Source of the DNA: Aotearoamyces nothofagi
Taxonomy: Eukaryota > Ascomycota > Leotiomycetes > Leotiales > Tympanidaceae
Assembly: GCA_015345905.1 (NCBI GenBank)
Contig: JADDTR010000011.1
Coordinates: 1-64,000, forward strand
Reading direction: 5' to 3'
Length of the DNA stretch: 64,000 nucleotides
Shown: positions 23,136 to 33,069 of the stretch, piece by piece
Numbering within the stretch: position 1 is the first letter of the stretch
Layout: each line of letters starts with the position of its first letter
Translations under genes and position numbers: made by a program
The notes under the pieces: generated by a model
Databases searched by the model: none
Told to the model about the DNA's origin: nothing
The model's input: the letters and a program-made list of their open reading frames with translations, nothing else

Positions 23136-23991
23136 GTGTTGCAACTATTATTGTAACTAGTTTGACTAGTAGATAACTTACCCGAATCCTCATTTGACCC
23201 AGCTACGGACATGAACTTCCTCTTCATTTCTTTTCTACGTTTTCTAATACCCAAGAAATTGGTAATCTTTGGCGGCTGCGTGATCTTCTAGTTCTAGAAG
23301 CATTACCACAATATCGACATCTCGAGAGGATTTTTGAAAATGAGCCTTTAGAAGGCAGAGATAAGGTGGATGCGTGCTTGTTGTCCACGAATACCGTCAC
23401 CATGAACTGGGAAGTTTCACATAGTTTGGTTGCAAAAACATAAACTTTATTCACATCACGTCTCATTCACACCAAGCAGTTGCTACATATTGACTGAGAA
23501 TTTCCATCTATAGATTGTGAGAAACCACTCGAATCTACTCGCCAACCTACGTATGAAGTTCGTATCCTTCCATCCGACTAAATCATACTGAATGGCCCAG
23601 TATTGTATAGCCCTGCATCGACAACTTCATCAGGCGAAGCTGGGCGCTATCTGATCATTAATCAGATATATGTCTACGGCCGTCCTGTAGTATAGTACTG
23701 TACTACCGACTTTCTAGCCGGTAATTCCAGTGTGCGGATCCGATGGTCTTCATGAAAACAACTCTTCTCAGACGCTATCCTTCTCTTTCCCTCGCTTCTC
23801 TGTAGTGTGGGACAGTGATTTTCAAGGTCTGACTAGGGGAAATATAAACATACCGGAAAGGAAAATGAATCGCAGGAGGAAGTAGATACAAATTTTCAAG
23901 ACCTAACGCACTATCAGAGAAGTCCCTTCCAGAAATTTAGAAGAAGAGTCATCGAACGCAATCCAAAGTGTCACCTTGTAATGTCGTCAAT
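23136..23991. other. Internal non-coding stretch of the TIR element
   Basis: This lies between the two convergent genes of the element. A short minus frame at 23224-23466 has no recognisable features. Nothing else was seen. Confidence 0.4.
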
Positions 23992-24534
23992 TCAGACTAG
24001 AAATTGCCCGTTTTGTTCGTACACTCGTTCAAGCCCATGGCGCTTATATGCTTTCCTCAGAACCTCTTCCACTGCTTTTATCGCCACTTCCTCAACATCC
24101 TTATATACGTGTCCAAGGCCTAAGTGGTAATCATATCGGACAACCACGACGTTACCTCTCCAGAATAATTGACCTGGAGATAGACAACCAACTATCCGCT
24201 CACAGCTTTTGTTCATAGGCAGGGCAGGAGATAAGGTGTAATATAAGCAGTATTGCCCACAAGCGGCAGGCTCCTCGGACTTGATGAAAGCTCGTCCTAT
24301 TGGGTCACAATTTTTCCTTGTTCTCATGTCGACGTGGAAAGCTGTCATAGCCCTGTCCTGATAGGCATCCGAAAACCATGATTTGAGGTCAGGTATAGGA
24401 TCGTAGAAATCTGCCATTCCACTATCCACTACATCTTCGTCGTCCTTCTCTTTAATATCATAGTCCACAATCCGGATGCTGGTTCCATCAGCAGGAAGGA
24501 GCAAGGCCTTGGCTGTTTGTGGCTCGCTCGTCAT
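23992..24534 (-). CDS. Unknown 180-residue protein in the TIR element
   Basis: A complete single-exon frame (MTSEPQTAKALL...QNGQFLV). It opens with a strand ('TSIRIVDYD') and an acidic linker, has five Cys of which several sit in 'AACGQYCLYY' and 'KSCERIVGCL', then a strand-rich 'RGNVVVVRYDYHLGLGHVYKDV' and a C-terminal basic helix. I recognise no family. Composition is normal and no stop interrupts it, in contrast with the decayed 2EXR halves flanking the element. Confidence 0.55.
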   Translation of the reverse strand: MTSEPQTAKALLLPADGTSIRIVDYDIKEKDDEDVVDSGMADFYDPIPDLKSWFSDAYQDRAMTAFHVDMRTRKNCDPIGRAFIKSEEPAACGQYCLYYTLSPALPMNKSCERIVGCLSPGQLFWRGNVVVVRYDYHLGLGHVYKDVEEVAIKAVEEVLRKAYKRHGLERVYEQNGQFLV

Positions 24535-25005
24535 TGTGGGAAGTGTGTTGCAACCGTGATGTCTCTTCGCCAGTCGTTACTTGGACAATGGGTCTTCTTC
24601 ACGCTTTTCATCAATACAAGGGGCTTCGATTTGACAGTAAACTCACAAGAATCCGCCATACGTAGACTAGTGGCCTGAGCAAACTTCGTTCTCGTGAAAG
24701 ACTTAGCGTGCAATCGAACGGCCCATTTATGGTTTTCAGAGCTTCACTTCGCTGCTGGGTGAAGTGTATTCAACGCCGATATTGGTGCTGTATAGCAGTA
24801 GATTGAAGCAAAGCACAAATTGTATCACAAAATTGAAGAGCTAGAATCTGCCATCAAGCTAGTGAAGTTTTACGGTTCAGTTCAGTCAGCAGCATCTGGA
24901 GCGGCTAAGCCTCAAGTAGAAGTCCACGTGATGATGTTTTGTCATCACTTATCACCAGAGATTCGCAAACAAGGCCTAAGAATTCGGCTTAGACCTGGCT
25001 TGTAA
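24535..25005. other. Upstream flank of the 180-residue gene
   Basis: Presumed promoter region inside the element, running up to its right inverted repeat. No gene was seen. Confidence 0.4.
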
Positions 25006-25231
25006 GTTTTAAAGATAGTGCAAGCTCGGTGGTATAGCTGTAGTAGAGGAAGCTGGTTGCGCTATAATAGGAGACACTCTGCAAATCAGGCGTACAGGCG
25101 ACGACGCGAAGGCAATTTGTAAAAAATTAGATATGGAATCTAACTTCAAAGAAAATATAAGAGATATTATAGTGTGCACCGATTTTACGATGTTTAAGGT
25201 CAGAGTACCTATTATTTTTTCCGGCACGTAG
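25006..25231 (-). repeat. Right terminal inverted repeat
   Basis: The reverse complement of this arm aligns with 21011-21276. It ends outward with CCGGCACGTAGGGGTT. Confidence 0.8.
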
Positions 25232-25609
25232 GGGTTAAGTTGAGCATTGGAAGACTGGAACTGGGTTTATCCACGGGACTATATACCCGTGGGCACGTGA
25301 CTACAATACACTTTACTCAGAGACTGGGATTGCCCAACCAACAGGTTTCCGGCACGCAAGGTTGGACGTTACTGCTGAAAAAGAAGTCATCATAGCCTCC
25401 ATCCCCTGTTTAAGGCAGCCGGAGTCTAGTAGTGTCCAGTGTCCAGATCGAGTTCTGAGTAATCGATTCTCTTCTTGAAGGTTATGCACTTTTGCTCGGA
25501 GGAGAGAGATCTGGCCCATGCATAACCTCATTTCGGTAGAGGTAGGGTTTGAAGGCTCCATTGACATTGATCGTGTTGATCCTCTCTCCACCTCTTCGTT
25601 CCCAGTCAC
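25232..25609 (-). pseudogene. Diverged 2EXR duplicate, 5' half
   Basis: A minus-strand frame from 25609 encodes the family N-terminus, close to that at 17082 (shared 'GNEEVE', 'EPSN', 'ISLLRAKVHNLQEENRLLR'). After about 75 codons it diverges. Nucleotide similarity to about 16740-17082 runs up to the right end of the inserted element. With 20430-21010 it forms one duplicated locus split by that insertion. Confidence 0.7.
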
Positions 25610-25800
25610 TATTCACGCAGGAAAAGATAGTGATGTTGATAGCTATTCCCACTCGTAGTCCGAAGATACCATGCCATAGTCCGTACTCTCGTCGTATCAT
25701 CTGTCGATAATTGATCGGAAGACGCCGTGTGAGGTGGAATGCTGAAGTTGTTCTGTCAAGACTGATTGCAATTGTGACCCGTACTATCAGACAGTCCAAT
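25610..25800 (-). pseudogene. Remnant 3' end of the unknown acidic-tail gene
   Basis: On the minus strand one frame reads 'DESTDYG' and 'SSDYEWE' before a stop, matching the end of the gene at 17749-18385. It abuts the 2EXR N-terminal fragment, whereas at the other locus 0.65 kb separates them. Confidence 0.55.
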
Positions 25801-26134
25801 TGACCGCCGCCATTGACCTCGATAACTACCTAATGTATCTACAGCGCAGACCAAACAATTTTCTATCTTCTCTAATGAGCATCAAGTTCTCAAACCTAAA
25901 GAGCCAATCTACCCCCCAGCACCCATTATTTCTCCAGTCCGGAAGTCCTCAATTCTCACCTTTGGATTATCTCGTCCCTTCCGGCCTTCACAGAGCAGAG
26001 ATTTGGTGCCTCGTTTCAAGAAGCTAGCTGGTGTATATCTCTCTGGCCTAGGATAACTCTGATCCTAAACTTTTTTTAGATTATAGGCCTTGGATCAAAA
26101 GAACGCTACTCACGACTTCTGTCAAGCTGAGTGG
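25801..26134. other. Intergenic, no gene seen
   Basis: An open plus frame (25800-26027) has no recognisable motif or splice support and is treated as chance. Confidence 0.35.
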
Positions 26135-26329
26135 CTAGGAAGGTCCATTTCCAGATGATTTTTTAGATGTGTAATTAAAGAGTTTTCCGTTCCTCCGTCC
26201 CAAAACGTAAATGTCACAGCCAAACTCGCTCCTTAGCTCGTCTGCCTTTTCCATAAAGGTGATTTTCCTTCTCCGAAAATTATCTGTCACGCCTTTGGTC
26301 GAGCGCTGTTCAGATCGCACCTTTTCCAT
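26135..26329 (-). CDS. Short MADS-box-like protein
   Basis: A 64-residue frame reads 'NFRRRKITFMEKADELRSEF' then 'CDIYVLGRRNGKLFNY'. This follows the MADS (SRF-type) pattern of basic residues, a 'RRKxTFxKKAxEL' helix and a hydrophobic 'D(I/V)YV' strand, though it is shorter and lacks most of the canonical N-terminus (MGRKKIxIxxI). Similar small MADS-like proteins occur in accessory regions of filamentous ascomycetes (from memory, not searched). An upstream minus frame (26287-26472) may be a 5' exon in another frame. DNA binding is inferred only from resemblance. Confidence 0.5.
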   Translation of the reverse strand: MEKVRSEQRSTKGVTDNFRRRKITFMEKADELRSEFGCDIYVLGRRNGKLFNYTSKKSSGNGPS

Positions 26330-26582
26330 GCTTCAAAGAGACTTCGAATATTCCTCCCAAGGTGTTGTAAGCTGTTCAATGCAATAATTCTCGAGCTCCC
26401 TTTGTGGTGGCCTCCGATAATCCGATAAAGAATATTTCCACATCCTGCGTACATTTTACCTCTTCTTGACATATTATATCGAATCTGCAGAGTTTTGCCT
26501 TCGAGTCCATCTTCTTAATTTCGGTCAGCGTTCAACTGCGGGAGAGAAGAACGAAATCTCACTAATACGATGTTACAGCTGA

Positions 26583-26712
26583 CATCAATGGTTACAGACT
26601 GAAGATGACTGAATCTTTTTGCCATTTTTAGGGGAGTGCTGACGCTGTAACATCAAATGGTTACAGACTGAAGATGACTGAATCTTCTTGCCATTTTCTA
26701 GGGCAGAGCTGA
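26583..26712. repeat. Tandem duplication, two ~60 bp units
   Basis: The unit CATCAA(A)TGGTTACAGACTGAAGATGACTGAATCTT...TTGCCATTTT is present at 26583-26642 and again at 26651-26712, with a few differences. It lies in the otherwise empty stretch 26473-27008. Confidence 0.85.
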
Positions 26713-27008
26713 TTGCGAAAGCAAATCAAGAGCGGAGATTCGCAGATGGTTGGAAGCTTGTACATTCGATACCAGGGTTGTGGTTCAATGAAAATCGTGC
26801 TTGTTCTACTAGCTAGCGGCTATAGCTGAAACAGGACGAGAACCCCATTTCAAAGATAGAATTGCAGAATCTTTGAATACTGTAGTAATCTATAATCTTA
26901 GTTGGCTGTTTCAATCGCTTAATCTCTTCAGCCACCAATACGACTTACGAACTCATACAGAAATGAGGACTTTTGGAGTAGCTTCAGCATTTCATCTCTC
27001 CAGTGCTG

Positions 27009-28045
27009 TCAACCATCCAGCCTTGTCATCTCTCCAGCAGGCTCCTTAGGCATTAATCTTACGCGCTTCAAAAGATCCCGTACAAAGGCGCCCCCACCTT
27101 CAATCAATGCCATAAACGAGGTATGCTCCGAGATTATCTCAACATTGGCAGCCAGGTAGAGGGAAATTAACTTTCTTAATCCATCGATATCAGTTTCTAA
27201 ATCTGGAGTCGAACTGTCCAAATACGTGTACCGTGCAAGATCAATAATTTCTTGAACCTTAGACGCATCGAGGCGGAGCATGCTCAGTGTTTGGTGTAGC
27301 TTGGATAGAACCAATATCTTCAGACTGTTGACTCCCCATTTTTCCGCTAAGACATACAGGGAAGCATGAGCAAGAAGGACCTCACCACTGCTCTCAACTG
27401 GACCATCGTTCAACGAGGACTTGCAGGTACAAAGGTTGGATCGAGATTCGATGGGAGGATATTTGAGAGAATTGAACATTTCGGATGCAGATGTCGGTGG
27501 CTCTGGACCAAACCTGTACAAGTTAAGCGGGCCATTCTTGGATTTCTTCCTTTTCTTCGATCGAACTTCAAACGGCCATTCGTCCTCGGGCTCTTGTGCG
27601 GAGGTACGGGGTGCGGGAGGGGCTACGGAGGAACGGGGCGCGAAGGAAGATCCCCATCCATCAAGCACTCGAGGCTCTTGCGATGACGATTCTGCCTCCA
27701 CAACCGCTTGAGCCGTAGAGCCCATCGAGATCGAATAATCTCCTGTATAGGCGAACTGAGCAAACCGTATGAATGTTCATTTGCCCACGTCCATCCACCT
27801 AGATTCGCCAGCTACGCTCTCTGCCATCTCTCCCCGCATGAGCGCAGCTAGTGCAGGGGATTGCTCTGCGAGTACCGCCTCGTGGACCACAATTGGAACC
27901 TCGTCAGGCCCGATAATAAACTTGAAAGGGCGAGAAATGAGTATCCTACGAGAGGGAGGTGTTAGTTCGTATAACTATAAAGTTTGCGAGGCAGTAGATT
28001 GCAAACCGTGGAAGATAGGACATACTCTTCAAACGTGGCCGGCAT
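27009..28045 (-). pseudogene. BTB/POZ-domain gene with one in-frame TGA
   Basis: Exon 1 (28045-28026, MPATFEE) and exon 2 (27945-27009) join across an 80 nt intron to 318 codons. The BTB core is clear: 'PFKFIIGPDEVPIVVHEAVLAEQSPALAALM', then 'RFAQFAYTGDY'. A basic linker (RSKKRKKSKNG) and a C-terminal helical region with 'HASLYVLAEKWGVNSLKILVLSKLH', typical of fungal BTB proteins, follow. The codon at 27777-27779 (minus strand) is TGA, between 'WMDVGK' and 'TFIRF', where family members usually have a charged residue; CGA-to-TGA is the simplest origin. Translation could also restart downstream at MGSTAQ, but that would lack the BTB core. Confidence 0.75.
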
Positions 28046-28751
28046 ATCGACTTTGAGCTAAAGATAGGTATTTCGACTATTCAGTATCTGCTTTCAAGGA
28101 GTGGGGAGCGATAATTATCAGAGAAATATGAGCATTGCAATTGTGGTGCGTTGATCCATCAATTCGCCTCTTTGCAGGAAGCTCCAAAGGCTCAGCTTAT
28201 CGGCACGTGTATATAAACCTTTTACTTTAGATTAGTAATCTCTCGACTTTCACTCCAGCTGTAATGTATTCTGACGATTGTCACTGTATTCCTCCCCTAT
28301 TCTCCTGAACCAAAAACCTTCCTCTTACTATGTACTATCCAAAACTTAGTAGAATACTGATTCAGATCCATGTAGGATGAGTCAAGCGGCGAGAACAGCT
28401 TTACTCTCAAGACGAGCAGAACTACAACACATCCTCGCCGAAAATGACGCTGGGAAGATACAGCAGGGACACCTGTGGAAGGACTTCGCAAATGGCCCTA
28501 CCAGCTCTATTTGTCGTTTTGCATTGAATAGGATACAGTATATCCTATTGGGTATAAACGCATAGGTGCAGCCAATCCTCTCGTGGGTGGTGTCGCACAG
28601 CAGGCACGCCAGGCGTTTGCACTGCCCATTCTCCTGTTGGATGAGTCGACGTAGTCTTTTCTAATCTTAACCACCAATTTATTTCGATGGTGTTTGAAAT
28701 TTTTACTTCTATCAGGTCATTCCAAACCCTCATCGACATCAACGATTAGAT
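28046..28751. promoter_or_regulatory. Divergent promoter region
   Basis: About 700 bp lie between the starts of the BTB gene (-) and the HET-SET-MYND gene (+). No gene is visible in it. No binding-site cluster was identified by eye. Confidence 0.4.
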
Positions 28752-31700
28752 ATGGATTCAGCTTCGGGCTCTCCCTTGCAACGCATTCAGTACAAGCCTC
28801 TCGACACTTCTCGCAACGAGATTCGAGTTTTATCCTTCGAGCCTCCCTCGACACCCGATGACTTGAGCAGTCGCCTAGATCGCATTCTAGGTTTACGTCT
28901 CGATCCCTTGCGCCTGACACTAGAGCACGTATCTTTGGACGACTTCAAGCCAGAATATACAACATTTCGTACCGAACGCCCTACGGAATGGAGCAGGAGT
29001 CAGGTTGACGACGCTTGGTGCGAGCAGTTTGACTTTGACCTAGGGTCAACATCCTCAGACGTGTTCCACACTATTGCTAGGTTCACATGGGGGGACTATA
29101 CAGCAATCAGTTATATGTGGGGAAGCCCAGAAGATGCGAAGACAATCACTATTAACGGGATGCCCGTTACCGTTGGGAAGAACCTGGCTGCTGCTTTGGA
29201 CTGCCTTCGGTCTTCCCTCGTGGACAAGGTCTGGATCGATGCTATTTGCATCAATCAGGACGACATCGACGAGCGCAATGCTCAGATCCTAAGGATAAGA
29301 GACATCTTCAGCCAATCGCTAGCAGTAACGGTATGGCTTGGAGAAGATGAAATGAGTGGTACAGGCCTGGACTCCTGGGTTGAGACTTCGTTTGATAACC
29401 TTCGCCTTTGCAACACAATTTTGGAGGCCCACGGCAGGCAAACATTGGAAGCAGCTTTGGGGATCGACGTAAAGGCATGGGAATCCAATCATGACTATGA
29501 CGAGCTAGAGGGCTTACCCTTATCAAGGGATGTCTTGTATTTTGACAACGAGTGGTGGGCCGACTCAGATGACGAGGATGAATTTGGACCCTCGCATTTT
29601 CGCGATCTTGTCGCTATGGCACTCTTTTACCTCTGTGGGAATCCGTACTGGACTCGTCTGTGGATAATTCAGGAACTAGCCGTCTGCCCGATCCGTTCGA
29701 CCCTCGACTGGGGCGATTCAAGCGTGCCCCTTCGGGTAGTTTTAACGCTTGCAGACATCTCTTGCAACAAAATTTTCGACGGCAGCATCTTAGATTCTCG
29801 TGGGGGGACCAGGATTTCACCTTGTCTGCAACTACTGAACTCCATTGGGCAGTGGCAGAAGTCGGGGGTCTTGTCTGTTAAGGAAGACGGGCTGAAGGGT
29901 ACGGCAGTGGACGACTTACATCGCTTGGCAGGATCTGCACAGTGCACTCTCCCCCACGACAAAGTATTCGGATTACTCGGCTTGCTGCCTCAAGCTATAT
30001 CTAGCAAGATCACGATTGACTATAAACGGGACGAAATAGAACTTTCGTCTGAGTTCACCGCGGCAATTTTCATTGCAAATGAGAATAGTGGGAACTTGAA
30101 GGGAGGAGGAGACGTAAAGGTACAAAGCACAACGGTTGATTCCATATACACCTTACAGGATTTGCCAGGGAGAGGGAAAGGTCTTGTTGCAAGGGAGAAG
30201 ATCTCCAAGGGCACGCGAATTCTCTCTGAAGAGGCCGTCGTTACAGTTAGTGAATCGGTCGGCAGCGAGCGGCTTCGAACATCCATCTGCCAGCAAGTTA
30301 AAGCCCTTAGCGAAAACCAGCGGCGAGACTTCCTATCCATGCACAATATCCACCCATACAGGAATGCTGCTGAGCGGTATCTCGGGATTTTTCGAACAAA
30401 CTCCCTACCTGCCGAAGCCGTTGGAGAAAAAGGGGCAATCTTCCTAGAAGCATGTCGCATCAACCACGCTTGCGATAATAATGCACAGAAGAACTGGAAC
30501 GAAAAGATTAAACGACACACAGTACATGCTCTGAGAGACATCAACAAAGGCGAAGAGATCACGATAACCTACCTAAGCCCTCTCAAGAACCGCCAAGCCC
30601 GGCAGAAGGCTCTTCAGGAAAAATTCGACTTTACATGTTTATGCCGTCTCTGCTCCTTACCACCAGAACAGAGCCAGGAAAGCGACAGGAGATTGGAGGA
30701 GATTCACCGCTTGGACGGCGTCATCGACCAACTCGGCACAGAGGGGATTTTGGTATCCCCACTCCGGAACCTCCGCTACTTTGATCAACAGCTACGTCTC
30801 TATAACGAGCAAGGACGAGAGGACGTTGGTTTTGCGCAGGTCTTTGTCCATGCCGCTCAGCTCGTTATCGCCAATAGCGACTTGGCAAGGGGACGCGTCT
30901 TCGCGGAGAGGGCGGCGTCTGTTTGGAAGACAACCCTTGGTGGTGACAGCACGCAAGCTATCAAGCACAGAGCTCTAGCACAGGACCCCTCGAGGTACGA
31001 GCTATTCGGAGTCTCAACGAAGTGGAAGACGAAAGTAGATGAAGCCCCTCAAAGACTCGAACCAAGCGACTTCGAAGACTGGCTTTGGAGGAGGGAGAAG
31101 CCAAAAGCCCTGGGACAGCTGGCGAATTTGCGGAGCCGAGCGACATTCCCCGGGTTCACTGATCTCCCAGACGAGAACGACGTCGACCCGGAGTTTTATG
31201 AGAGAAGCAATATAGGCACATACCGACCGCGACGCCATTGGTGCTTCTTTGGTGAGATTGTGGATTTCTCTTCGCTACTTCGTCTGCAGATGGAGATCAA
31301 GGATGTTGACGGTACGACAATTCCGCTATACTTCTATACCGATAGCCGAGGCGGCGAATTGGCACCAGGACAGGTTCAAAAGGGGTACACGGTCGCCATT
31401 CTCTACGCAGAGCGCCACGCATTTAAGTTCTGTGAGCCCGGTATCCGCCATGAGGATCCCCGGATGATCAAGGTATTATAAAATTGCTAATCTTTAGCTT
31501 GATCTATATTCGCTAACCGAACGGGATATCGTATAGGTCTTCCCACTGTCACTGGACAAGTTGCTAGCGTTGAACGACCAGGTCCAACAGTTCTCAACAG
31601 AGCTTGGCGGTATCAGAATATGTCACGGGTGCGGTAAGAAAGCAGCATCTCTGCAACGGTGTAGCAAGTGCTCGTCTTTCTGGTATTGCGATAGGGTAAG

Positions 31701-31911
31701 ACTGCCATTGGAAATCTTCCTCGCATTATGTTAACTCGGATGCTAATATGGGTGTGATAAGGCCTGCCAAGTAGCTGGCTGGAACGAGAAAGGTCACAAA
31801 GTTGATTGCAAGCTCCTCAAGGATCCCGATTTGCGAGGGATGTTCATTCTTAAATGGGACGAATTTGATAGCTATATTCGATTTCCTCTGCACGCTGTAA
31901 AGGAATCCTAA
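28752..31911 (+). CDS. HET-SET-MYND fusion protein
   Basis: Exons 28752-31472, 31537-31695 and 31762-31911 give about 1009 residues with clean GT-AG introns. Residues ~115-250 are a HET domain: 'AISYMWG', 'VWIDAICINQDDIDERNAQI' and 'VTVWLGED', with a later 'LPHDKVFGLLGLL'. Residues ~465-630 are a SET domain: 'GRGKGLVAREKISKGT', 'RINHACDNN' (SAM/lysine pocket) and 'INKGEEITITYL', then the post-SET-like 'FTCLCRLC'. A ~100-residue strand-rich domain follows, then a complete MYND zinc finger at ~936-976 (C-x2-C...C-x2-C...YC-x3-CQ...H-x3-C). HET domains trigger non-self cell death in filamentous ascomycetes; SET-MYND proteins are usually lysine methyltransferases. The junction lies inside exon 1, so no intron links the parts. 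The stop codon lies within a few bases of the AT-rich block. Confidence 0.88.
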
Positions 31912-32588
31912 AATAGTCTAGTTTCAATTGCCTAGAAAGAGAGCTTAAAGAGAATTCTGTACAACTTCATTTCCTGATATCTATAGCTATAGTCTTATTC
32001 CCCTTTTGTAAAAGTACTACTTACCTATCTAGTTGTAGATAGTTTGTCTACAATTTATTATTCTTTCCCTCTTGTTTCACCGAGGCAATTTTTTCTCTTC
32101 TATATATTTAGAAAGGCGCTTCTTAATATCTTCTAGTAGTATATTCTTTAAGAGAGGATAAGCAGTTTGCTATATAAGTGTTAGTACTACTTGTATATTT
32201 CAAGCAAGCAATTGCTTTTACTTACTATCTCTGCTATAGATAGTAGCTATAATATATAGTCTCTAGATCTGTATATAGTATATCAACTATTTATATAAAT
32301 AATTAGAGCTATATTAATACTATTGAAGTCCTCTAATTTATAAGCCTTCTTAATCAAAGTATCCTTTCTTCTATTTATTTCTTTGTTCTTTCTCTTTCTT
32401 CTTTTCTCCTTATTGTTATAGTTGATATTTATATTGTCTATTGATATTAAAAAGTAATCTGTCTAGATCAGTTTTGATATACTTCTAGTATTAAATCTAA
32501 TACAATTAAGAATTGTCTATTGTTCTAGACTATATTTTGTCAAAGACCCTCTATTTTAATTGTTGTCTTTAAGGACTTTTATATCAAC
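31912..32588. other. AT-rich flank of the hAT copies
   Basis: AT content rises immediately after the stop codon of the fusion gene. The tract is RIP-like and has no gene. It ends at the TAGACTAGC terminus of the left hAT copy. Confidence 0.6.
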
Positions 32589-33069
32589 TAGACTAGCTAG
32601 ACTAGACTGTAAATAAACAGTCTAGATCAAACCAACTTATAAAAAGTGGTCTAGTTTGGTCTTTAAATACCTTGATTTTTAAATGGTCTATATTATAGTC
32701 CTTGAGACTAGACTAGTATTTATAGTCTAGTTTAGTCTAGACTACTTTGAAAAACAGTCTATATTATATAGCTTAAGACTGAACTGTAAATAATAGTCTA
32801 GTCTAGTTTAGTTCAGTCTAGATCATTTATTAGTTATATAGACAGTAATACTTTATAGTAATACTAGAAGCTTCAATTATATTACTTGAGTTACTTAGAT
32901 AGTAATACTCAATAGTAATACTCAATAGTAACACTGTTTGATTTCAATTATATTTAAAATTGCAATTCTATATCTTAGACTTCTAAACTATTAGACTTCT
33001 AAACTCTTCTTTACTAAGTTGTCTAGCTCTTTATAGAATTTAATTTGTCTATACTCTAATTATTATCTA

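Larger units (their letters stand above)
21011..25231. mobile_element. 4.2 kb insertion with ~225-265 bp terminal inverted repeats, no recognised transposase
   Basis: The left end (21011-21276) and the reverse complement of the right end (25006-25231) align along their whole length. Both start AACCC(C)TACGT.CCGG and share 'CGCGTCGTCGC', 'CGCCTGATTTG' and 'CTTCCTCTACTACAG'. The unit lies precisely between two halves of a 2EXR duplicate, so the empty-site structure is visible by comparison with 16159-17082. Inside are a C2H2 zinc-finger region (21679-23135, +) and a 180-residue unknown gene (23992-24534, -). I find no transposase or recombinase. Long TIRs would suit a Mutator-like or related non-autonomous element with captured genes; I could not find a convincing target-site duplication by eye. 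Confidence 0.72.

Noticed and set aside
30020-30562. 180-codon minus frame inside the HET-SET-MYND gene
   Set aside because: It is antisense to a well-supported SET domain.
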